Source: Actinomycetes bacterium
Lineage (GTDB): Bacteria > Actinomycetota > Actinomycetes > Actinomycetales > Microbacteriaceae
Assembly: GCA_023421635.1 (NCBI GenBank)
Contig: JAEZSU010000198.1
Location: forward strand, 1 to 5,307
Length of the DNA: 5,307 nucleotides
Reading direction: 5' to 3'
Of the stretch, positions 1 through 5,307 are shown one piece after another. Position 1 is the stretch's first letter, and every line of letters starts with the position of its first letter. A program made the translations under genes and the position numbers. The notes under the pieces were generated by a model. The model was not told the DNA's origin and did not search any database. It saw only the letters and a list, made by a program, of their open reading frames with translations.

Positions 1-28
1 GGGGGCGCGCCCCCCCCCCCCCCCCCCC
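1..28. repeat. 14-bp GC palindrome merging into a 19-C homopolymer
   Basis: Bases 1-14 (GGGGGCGCGCCCCC) are a perfect palindrome centred on GGCGCGCC, and bases 10-28 are an unbroken run of 19 C. Read in the permease frame, the run encodes six consecutive prolines just before the basic N-terminal segment GRSRRKGAD. A tract like this at the extreme end of a sequence is most often an assembly or sequencing artefact, for example a poly-G read tail seen on the opposite strand. A genuine slippage-prone tract is the alternative. Confidence 0.6.
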
Positions 29-931
29 GGCCGGTCCCGCCGGAAGGGCGCGGATGCCACCGGCGCCCGCGTCAGGGTCTGGTTCATCGTCCCCGCCGCG
101 ATCTTCATGGGCGTGTTCGGGCTGTACCCCCTCATCCAGCTGCTCTGGATGAGCCTCAACGACGTCACGCAGCGCACCATCAACACGGGCGGCTGGGACT
201 TCGTCGGCATCGGCAACTACATCGAGGGATTCACCACGGGCCAGAGCGGCCCGGCGCTCATCCGCACCCTCGTGGTCGTCGTGATCGTCACCGTGCTCGG
301 CATGGTCCTGGGTTTCGCCGCGGCCGTCGTGCTGCGCACCCAGGGGCGCTGGTCCGACGTGCTGCTGGCCATCATGGTGTTCGTCTGGGCCCTCCCCCCG
401 ATCGTCAACGGCTCCACCTGGAAGTTCCTCCTCGGCGACGACGGGCTGATCAACACGATCCTCGGCTTCTTCGGGCTCGCCAAGCCCATCCCGTTCCTCT
501 ACGACACGACCTGGGCGCTCATCTCCGTCGCCTTCGTCGGCGCGTTCGCCGTGATCCCGTTCAACGCGCTCGTGTACCGCGCCTCCCTCACCGCGATCGA
601 TCCCGAGGTCTTCGAGGCGGCGTCCCTGGACGGCGCGAGCAGGTGGGGCGAGATCCGCCACATCATGATCCCGTCGGCCCGCTCGACCACCATGGTGCTG
701 CTCGTGCTCACGATCGTGTACGCGTTCCGCAGCTTCGACTTCATCTACGTCATGACCTACGGCGGCCCCGGCACCGCGACCAACACGCTGCCGTTCCTCG
801 GCTTCCTGCAGGCCTTCAACCGCTACGACTACGGCCTGGGCTCCGCCACCTCGGTGCTCGCCGTGCTCGCCGTGCTCGTGCTCGCCGTCATCTACGCGCG
901 CAGCATCCGCAAGGAGGAGAAGGACGCATGA
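2..931 (+). CDS. Carbohydrate ABC transporter permease, MalF/UgpA type (5' partial)
   Basis: This is an inner-membrane subunit of a CUT1-family sugar importer, one of two permeases that form the translocation pore. The reading frame is open from base 2 to the TGA at 929-931. The ATG at 107 lies inside the first membrane helix (VWFIVPAAIFMGVFGLYPLI, bases 77-136) and no start codon precedes it in frame, so the true start is probably outside the window. Counting from the 107 ATG, further helices lie near residues 52-76, 84-101, 133-155, 193-212 and 245-263, giving six in all. The cytoplasmic EAA loop that docks the ATPase is clear at residues 170-189 (EAASLDGA...IMIP). YVMTYGGPG before the last helix is typical of MalF-like permeases. 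The gene overlaps the next permease by four bases, so the two are cotranslated. The sugar specificity is not readable from the permease; the downstream arabinofuranosidase suggests an arabinose-containing oligosaccharide. The family call is firm, but the N-terminus, which includes a poly-C-encoded proline run, is doubtful. Confidence 0.93.
   Translation, partial: GARPPPPPPGRSRRKGADATGARVRVWFIVPAAIFMGVFGLYPLIQLLWMSLNDVTQRTINTGGWDFVGIGNYIEGFTTGQSGPALIRTLVVVVIVTVLGMVLGFAAAVVLRTQGRWSDVLLAIMVFVWALPPIVNGSTWKFLLGDDGLINTILGFFGLAKPIPFLYDTTWALISVAFVGAFAVIPFNALVYRASLTAIDPEVFEAASLDGASRWGEIRHIMIPSARSTTMVLLVLTIVYAFRSFDFIYVMTYGGPGTATNTLPFLGFLQAFNRYDYGLGSATSVLAVLAVLVLAVIYARSIRKEEKDA
911..924 (+). promoter_or_regulatory. 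Ribosome binding site for the second permease
   Basis: The purine-rich stretch AAGGAGGAGAAGGA lies inside the last codons of the first permease. Its GGAGG core (913-917) is 10 bases before the ATG at 928. It decides the start of the second permease: the same frame stays open back to an ATG at 643, but that upstream part is an arginine- and histidine-rich shadow of the first permease gene. Confidence 0.8.
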
Positions 932-1740
932 ACGCCAAAGCCGGCCCCATCGCCATCACGGTCAAGGCGCTGTTCAGCATCGCCTACGGCCTGCCGATCT
1001 TCTGGATCGTGCTCACGTCGTTCAAGTCCGCCTCCGACGTCTTCGGCGGCAACGCGCTGCTGTTCACCCCGACGCTCAGCGCGTACGAGCGTGCGATCAA
1101 CCCGCAGCTGTTCACCGCGCTCGGCCAGTCGGCGCTGATCGCGACCGGCACGACCGTGCTGGTGCTGCTCATCGCCGTGCCTGCGGCATACGGGCTCGCA
1201 CGGGTGAGCGGCTGGATCGCGACGCTCGGCCTCGGCCTGCTCATCGTGCTGCAGATGCTGCCGCAGACGGCGCAGGTGATCCCGCTGTTCGCGCTGCTCG
1301 GCAGCTGGGGCATCCTCGACCAGACCGGCACCGTGATCCTCGCGGATGCGGCGCTGCTCATCCCCTTCGCGACACTGCTGCTGCGCCCGTTCTTCCGGTC
1401 CGTCCCGCCATCACTGGAGGAGGCGGGTGCCCTGGACGGCGCAGGACCGCTCCGCTCCTTCTGGTCGATCGCGCTGCCGATCGCCCGCAACGGCATCCTC
1501 ACGGTCGCCTCCATCACCTTCCTGCAGTCCTGGGGCGAGTTCCTCTACGCGGTGCGGTTCTTCCTCACCCCGCAGAACTACCCGCTCTCGGCGCTGCTCT
1601 CGCAGCAGGTGTCGGCGTTCGGCATCGACTGGCCGGGCCTGATGGCACTGGCCGTCCTCACCTCGATCCCGATCCTCATCGTCTTCATGTCCACCTATCG
1701 CATGCTGCGCGACGGCCTGACCGTCGGCGCCGTCAAGTGA
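928..1740 (+). CDS. Carbohydrate ABC transporter permease, MalG/UgpE type
   Basis: This 270-residue inner-membrane protein is the partner permease of the CUT1 sugar importer and matches the usual MalG-family length. Predicted helices lie near residues 8-30, 66-88, 97-122, 132-153, 187-207 and 236-254. The EAA loop is at residues 164-184 (EEAGALDGAG...IALP), and the C-terminus GLTVGAVK is the common ending of this family. LTSFKSASDVF after the first helix is also typical. The ATG overlaps the stop of the upstream permease (ATGA, 928-931), which indicates translational coupling and a 1:1 product ratio. The start at 928 is chosen over the in-frame ATG at 643 because of this overlap, the strong ribosome binding site and the homology boundary. 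No ATPase gene follows; in actinobacteria such permeases commonly use a shared MsiK-type ATPase encoded elsewhere, which is an inference here. The substrate is not determined by this protein. Confidence 0.95.
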   Translation: MNAKAGPIAITVKALFSIAYGLPIFWIVLTSFKSASDVFGGNALLFTPTLSAYERAINPQLFTALGQSALIATGTTVLVLLIAVPAAYGLARVSGWIATLGLGLLIVLQMLPQTAQVIPLFALLGSWGILDQTGTVILADAALLIPFATLLLRPFFRSVPPSLEEAGALDGAGPLRSFWSIALPIARNGILTVASITFLQSWGEFLYAVRFFLTPQNYPLSALLSQQVSAFGIDWPGLMALAVLTSIPILIVFMSTYRMLRDGLTVGAVK

Positions 1741-1755
1741 CCCGCACCCCCTTCC

Positions 1756-1760
1756 GGAGA
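1756..1760 (+). promoter_or_regulatory. Ribosome binding site for the GH127 gene
   Basis: GGAGA lies 8 bases before the ATG at 1769, inside the 28-base gap after the permease stop. It supports that ATG as the start and independent ribosome entry at the third gene of the operon. Confidence 0.65.
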
Positions 1761-1768
1761 CACCCCGC

Positions 1769-3703
1769 ATGACCGAGTCCCCCTTCCCCCTCGCCCCCGG
1801 CATCCGTGCCGGAGCCGCCCGCGGCGCCGGGCGCCCCTTCGTCCCGGCGCGCTCCCGCTGGCGCCCGCTGGGCCTCGCCGAGGTGCGCATCGACGACGGC
1901 TTCTGGGCAGAGCGCCAGCGCCTGAACGCCACCGAGATGATCGCCCACGTCGAGCACTGGCTCGAGAAGATGGGCTGGATCGGCAACTTCGACGCCGCAG
2001 CGGAAGGTCGCCTGCCGGGCGACCGCCGTGGGCGCGAGTTCTCCGACTCCGAGGTGTACAAGCTCCTCGAGGCGATGAGCTGGGAGTACGGCCGCACCGG
2101 GGACCCCGACCTGGATGCACGTCTGCGCCGCCTCGCATCGCGCGTGGCGGCGGCCCAGGAACCGGACGGCTACCTGAACACGAAGTTCGGCCGGCCGGGG
2201 CAGGGAGCGCGCTACAGCGACCTGGAGTGGGGGCACGAGCTCTACTGCTTCGGCCACCTCATCCAGGCCGGCGTCGCCCGCGCTCGCACCTACGGCGACG
2301 ACGAGCTCGTGCAGACCGCGGTCCGTGCGGCCGACCACGTGTGCCGCGAGTTCGGGCCCGAAGGCAACCAGGGCGTCTGCGGGCACCCCGAGATCGAGGA
2401 CGCGCTCGTTGAACTCGCCCGTGTGACCGGCGACCGGAAGTACCTGGCGCAGGCGCAGCTGTTCGTCGACCGCCGTGGCCACGGGGTGCTCGGCGCCATC
2501 GAGTTCGGCCAGCAGTACTTCCAGGACGACGTGCCGGTGCGCGAGCAGACCGTGTTCGACGGCCACGCCGTCCGTGCGCTGTACCTTGCCGCGGCGGCCG
2601 CCGACATCGCGGATGAGACCGGTGAGGACGCGCTTCGCGACGCCATCGTGTCGCAGACGCGTCGCACCCTGGCCCGCCGCACGTACCTCACCGGTGGCAT
2701 GGGCGCGCATCACGAGGGTGAGTCCTTCGGGGCGGACTTCGAGCTGCCGCCCGAGCGGTCGTACTCCGAGACCTGCGCGGGCATCGCGTCGGTGATGCTG
2801 AACCACCGCCTGCTGCTCGCCACCGGCGACGCACTGCACGCGGATGCGGTGGAGCGCACGCTGTTCAACCTCGTCGCCGCCTCGCCGTCCGCCGACGGGC
2901 ACGGGTTCTTCTACACGAACACGCTGCACCAGCGGGTGCCGGGCCGTGAGGTCGACCCGGAGGAGGCGAGCCCCCGGGCGGCATCGAGCCTGCGTGCGCC
3001 GTTCTTCGAGGTGTCCTGCTGCCCGACGAACCTCACCCGCACGTTCGCGTCGCTCGGCGCCTACATCGCCTCGGTCGACGACACCGGGCTGCAGCTGCAC
3101 CAGTTCGCACCGGCGACCATCCGCACCGAGCTGGCGACCGGCGCCCTGGCACTGAAGGTGCGCACCTCGTACCCCGAATCCGGTCGCATCGAGGTCGCCG
3201 TCGAGGCGGCACCGGCCGAGTGGACCCTGACCGTGCGCGTGCCCGCGTGGGTGCCCGGCGGCGAGGTGCTCGTCGACGGCACCGCGCAGCGCGCCGAGGA
3301 CGGCTTCCTGCGCGTGTCCGGCCCCGCGGCGGGGAGCTCCGTCGTGGTGGATCTGCCCATCGAGCCGCGCTGGAGCTTCGCCGACCCGCGGGTCGACGCC
3401 GCCCGCGGTCAGGTCGCGGTCGAGCGGGGTCCCATCGTCTACGCGCTGGAGTCGGTCGACCTCGGCGACGACGTCGCGACCGCCCGCGTGGACACCACCC
3501 GCGCACCGCGCGAGCAGGACGGTGCCGTGCTCGTGCACGTGCGTCCGGAGACCGTCGCCGACGCGGACTGGCCGTACGCGACGCTGCCCGTCACCGGCAC
3601 CGCGGCCGAACCGCGCGACGTGGCGCTGGTGCCCTACCACGCGTGGGGCGAGCGGGGCCCTGCGACCATGCGGGTCTGGATGCCGGTCGACACGCGCGCC
3701 TGA
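1769..3703 (+). CDS. Glycoside hydrolase family 127, probable beta-L-arabinofuranosidase (retaining, Zn-cysteine)
   Basis: This 644-residue protein belongs to GH127 (Pfam Glyco_hydro_127, formerly DUF1680). Its characterised prototype, HypBA1 of Bifidobacterium longum (658 residues), releases L-arabinose from beta-L-arabinofuranosides with a cysteine nucleophile held by zinc. The active-site set is visible: E318 in GESFG matches the acid/base Glu322; E334 and C336 in SETCA match zinc ligands Glu338 and Cys340; C417 and C418 in SCCPTN match the nucleophile Cys417 and ligand Cys418. The E318-E334 spacing of 16 equals that of HypBA1. Other likely pocket residues are H156 (WGHELY), H206 (GHPEIEDAL) and H266 (FDGHAVRA). 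Residues about 30-430 should form the alpha/alpha barrel and the remainder the beta-sandwich domains. There is no signal peptide or membrane segment, so it is expected to act in the cytoplasm on sugars imported by the two permeases just upstream. The family call is firm. The substrate is less certain, because at least one characterised GH127 member acts on aceric acid in rhamnogalacturonan II. Confidence 0.93.
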   Translation: MTESPFPLAPGIRAGAARGAGRPFVPARSRWRPLGLAEVRIDDGFWAERQRLNATEMIAHVEHWLEKMGWIGNFDAAAEGRLPGDRRGREFSDSEVYKLLEAMSWEYGRTGDPDLDARLRRLASRVAAAQEPDGYLNTKFGRPGQGARYSDLEWGHELYCFGHLIQAGVARARTYGDDELVQTAVRAADHVCREFGPEGNQGVCGHPEIEDALVELARVTGDRKYLAQAQLFVDRRGHGVLGAIEFGQQYFQDDVPVREQTVFDGHAVRALYLAAAAADIADETGEDALRDAIVSQTRRTLARRTYLTGGMGAHHEGESFGADFELPPERSYSETCAGIASVMLNHRLLLATGDALHADAVERTLFNLVAASPSADGHGFFYTNTLHQRVPGREVDPEEASPRAASSLRAPFFEVSCCPTNLTRTFASLGAYIASVDDTGLQLHQFAPATIRTELATGALALKVRTSYPESGRIEVAVEAAPAEWTLTVRVPAWVPGGEVLVDGTAQRAEDGFLRVSGPAAGSSVVVDLPIEPRWSFADPRVDAARGQVAVERGPIVYALESVDLGDDVATARVDTTRAPREQDGAVLVHVRPETVADADWPYATLPVTGTAAEPRDVALVPYHAWGERGPATMRVWMPVDTRA

Positions 3704-3720
3704 CCGGACCGCGAAGACCA

Positions 3721-3754
3721 CGGAGGGGAGGATGCTGCGGCATCCTCCCCTCCG
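3721..3754. terminator. Bidirectional intrinsic terminator between convergent genes
   Basis: A perfect 15-bp inverted repeat (3721-3735 pairing with 3740-3754) closes on the 4-base loop TGCG. It begins 17 bases after the stop of the GH127 gene and ends 6 bases before the glycerol kinase stop on the other strand. The stem is very GC-rich. The T-tract is weak on both sides: CCCGTTT follows on the + strand and TGGTCTT on the - strand, as is common in high-GC actinobacteria. It probably ends both transcripts. The inner stem is an inverted pair of the hexamer GGATGC. Confidence 0.85.
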
Positions 3755-3760
3755 CCCGTT

Positions 3761-5290
3761 TCAGCCGAGCGTGCCGGCCAGGATCCGCGCGTCCTCGTCG
3801 ACCCAGTCGAACGAGCGCCGGACGGCTTTGCGCCACATCCGAATGCGCCGGTCGCGCTCCTCGCCGCCCATCGCGGGCGTCCACCGCTCCCCCTCGCGCC
3901 AGTGGCCGCGGAGCTCGTCCAGGTCGGCCCAGACCCCGGTCGCGAGCCCTGCCGCGTAGGCGGCGCCGAGCGCCGTCGTCTCCACGACCTCCGGCCGCAC
4001 CACCGGGATCCCGAGGATGTCGGCCTGGAACTGCATCAGCAGGCCGTTGCGGGTCATGCCGCCGTCGACGCGGAGCTCCTGCAGCGGCTGCCCCGTGTCC
4101 GCGACGACCGCCTCGATCACGTCGAGCGTCTGGAACGCGGTGGCCTCCAGCGCCGCGCGCGCGATGTGCGCCCGGTTCACGTACCGGGTGAGCCCCACGA
4201 GCGCCCCGCGGGCGTCGGGGCGCCAGTACGGCGCGAACAGGCCCGAGAACGCGGGCACGAAGTACGCGCCGCCGTTGTCGTCGACGGATTCGGCGAGCGT
4301 CTGCACGTCCCCCGACTCGGCGAACATGCCGAGGTTGTCGCGCAGCCACTGCACGAGCGACCCGGTGACGGCGATCGACCCCTCCACCGCGTACCGGGCG
4401 GACTCGCCGGCGCGCTGGTACGCGACGGTGGTGATGAGGCCGTGCTGCGACCGGACGATCTCGGTGCCCGTGCCCACGAGCAGGAAGTTGCCGGTGCCGT
4501 AGGTGTTCTTGGACTCGCCGGGCTCGAACGCGGCCTGCCCGAACGTGGCGGCCTGCTGGTCGCCGAGGACGCCGGCGATCGGCACGCCCGCGACCGCGGC
4601 GGGCGCCGAGATCGGCGCGATCACCCCGGAGGACGGGACGATCTCGGGCAGCATCGAACGCGGGATGCCGAACACCTCGAGCATCTGCGGCGACCAGTCG
4701 AGCGTCCGCAGGTCCATCAGGAGCGTGCGGCTGGCGTTCGTGACGTCGGTCACGTGGCGCGCGCCACCGGTGAGGTTCCAGACGAGCCAGGTGTCGGGGG
4801 TGCCGAACAGCAGGTGCCCCGCCTCCGCGTCCTCGCGGGCTCCCGGCACGTGCTCGAGGATCCAGGCGATCTTGGATGCGGAGAAATACGCCGCGAGCGG
4901 CAGCCCGGTGATGTCGACGTAGCGGTCGTACCAGCCGTCCTCACCCGCCAGCCGGTCGAGGGCCGGCTGGGTGCGGGTGTCCTGCCAGACGAGCGCGTTG
5001 TGGACCGGCACGCCGGTGCGGGCATCCCACACGATCGCGGTCTCGCGCTGGTTGGTGATGCCGAGCGCGGCGATCGCCGAGGCGTCGAGGCCGGCGTCGG
5101 CCACCACGGTCTCCAGCGCCCACGCCGCGTTCGCCCAGATCTCCGCCGCGTCGTGCTCCACGCGCCCCGCACGGGGGAAGATCTGCTCGTGCTCCCGCTG
5201 CGCGGTCCCCACGATGCGTCCGTGCACATCGAAGAGGATCGCGCGGGTGGAGGTGGTTCCCTGATCGAGGGCGATCACATGGTCGGCCAC
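3761..5290 (-). CDS. glpK: Glycerol kinase
   Basis: This 509-residue cytoplasmic FGGY-family kinase phosphorylates glycerol to sn-glycerol 3-phosphate with ATP, the entry step for glycerol catabolism and a source of lipid precursor. The length is typical for GlpK. The N-terminal nucleotide-binding motif is at residues 6-21 ([16 protein letters not shown]). The glycerol-binding residues are R82 and E83 (TNQRET) and Y135 (AYFSASK), and the catalytic base is D244 in [10 protein letters not shown]. The FGGY signatures lie at about 135-147 and 362-382, and the C-terminal ATP-site glycines are in DGGMTRN (409-415). DQGTTSTRA together with GDQQAA favours glycerol kinase over xylulokinase or gluconokinase. 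The start is GTG (5288-5290), supported by a ribosome binding site at 5300-5305. The fructose-1,6-bisphosphate-site residue Arg236 of the E. coli enzyme is replaced by G235, and no histidine occupies the loop before VPIAG where Gram-positive enzymes are phosphorylated by HPr. The gene converges on the arabinoside operon and is probably a separate unit. Neither glpF nor glpD is in the window. Confidence 0.97.
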   Translation of the reverse strand: MADHVIALDQGTTSTRAILFDVHGRIVGTAQREHEQIFPRAGRVEHDAAEIWANAAWALETVVADAGLDASAIAALGITNQRETAIVWDARTGVPVHNALVWQDTRTQPALDRLAGEDGWYDRYVDITGLPLAAYFSASKIAWILEHVPGAREDAEAGHLLFGTPDTWLVWNLTGGARHVTDVTNASRTLLMDLRTLDWSPQMLEVFGIPRSMLPEIVPSSGVIAPISAPAAVAGVPIAGVLGDQQAATFGQAAFEPGESKNTYGTGNFLLVGTGTEIVRSQHGLITTVAYQRAGESARYAVEGSIAVTGSLVQWLRDNLGMFAESGDVQTLAESVDDNGGAYFVPAFSGLFAPYWRPDARGALVGLTRYVNRAHIARAALEATAFQTLDVIEAVVADTGQPLQELRVDGGMTRNGLLMQFQADILGIPVVRPEVVETTALGAAYAAGLATGVWADLDELRGHWREGERWTPAMGGEERDRRIRMWRKAVRRSFDWVDEDARILAGTLG

Positions 5291-5299
5291 GTCGTCGTG

Positions 5300-5305
5300 C
5301 TCCCT
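5300..5305 (-). promoter_or_regulatory. Ribosome binding site for glpK
   Basis: On the minus strand AGGGAG lies 9 bases before the GTG start at 5290. It supports the GTG over any downstream start. The promoter is beyond the right edge of the window. Confidence 0.7.
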
Positions 5306-5307
5306 GC

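Noticed and set aside
107..109. ATG at 107 as the start of the first permease
   Set aside because: It falls in the middle of the first membrane helix, and the frame upstream encodes a normal basic N-terminal segment followed by the first half of that helix.
643..927. N-terminal extension of the second permease back to an ATG at 643
   Set aside because: The extension is a frame-shifted shadow of the first permease (arginine- and histidine-rich). The ATGA overlap and strong ribosome binding site point to 928.
1741..1768. Possible internal promoter or attenuator between the permease and GH127 genes
   Set aside because: The 28-base gap contains only a ribosome binding site and no hairpin or promoter-like motif.
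1733..3721. A 662-codon open frame on the minus strand covering the whole GH127 gene
   Set aside because: The product is low in complexity, rich in R, H, G and V, and shows no recognisable domain. The plus-strand protein has a complete active site. Long antisense frames are expected opposite genes with GC-ending codons.
3704..3760. Possible small RNA or small gene between the convergent stops
   Set aside because: The gap is only 57 bases and is almost entirely accounted for by the terminator stem.
3220..4191. A 323-codon plus-strand frame crossing the GH127 end, the terminator and the glpK 3' part
   Set aside because: It is overwhelmingly R, A, G and P, runs over a terminator and two real genes in other frames, and resembles no protein family.
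3591..4349. A 252-codon minus-strand frame overlapping the glpK 3' end and the terminator
   Set aside because: It is arginine-rich with no domain, and lies in a shifted frame of a clear glycerol kinase gene.
1..5307. CRISPR arrays, tRNAs, insertion sequences or phage genes
   Set aside because: No spaced direct repeats, tRNA-like cloverleaf, transposase or terminal inverted repeats were seen; genes fill nearly all of the window.

Overview
The window is GC-rich DNA (roughly 70% G+C by eye) with strongly G/C-ending codons. It most likely comes from a high-GC actinobacterium, and the proteins look like those of Microbacterium or another Microbacteriaceae. The genus is an inference from style, since no rRNA or marker gene is present.

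Left part (1-3703, + strand): a sugar-uptake and degradation operon. It holds a MalF-type ABC permease whose 5' end lies outside the window, a MalG-type permease translationally coupled to it by an ATGA overlap, and 28 bases later a glycoside hydrolase family 127 enzyme (beta-L-arabinofuranosidase type) with its catalytic glutamate and zinc-cysteine residues intact. The hydrolase has no signal peptide. The simplest reading is that an arabinofuranose-containing oligosaccharide is imported and trimmed inside the cell. The solute-binding protein, any regulator and the ATPase are not in the window; the ATPase in such systems is often a shared MsiK-type protein.

Middle (3704-3760): a 57-base gap between convergent genes, almost filled by a perfect 15-bp stem with a 4-base loop, a likely bidirectional terminator.

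Right part (3761-5290, - strand): glycerol kinase GlpK, full length, with a GTG start and a clear ribosome binding site at the window's right edge. It is a separate transcription unit with no obvious link to the arabinoside operon.

The main oddities are a 19-C homopolymer beside a 14-bp GC palindrome at the extreme left edge (probably a contig-end artefact, possibly a variable tract), an apparent excess of the hexamer GGATGC/GCATCC that also forms the tip of the terminator, and a glycerol kinase lacking the usual allosteric and phosphorylation signatures. I found no convincing undescribed system: the gene content is ordinary carbohydrate metabolism.
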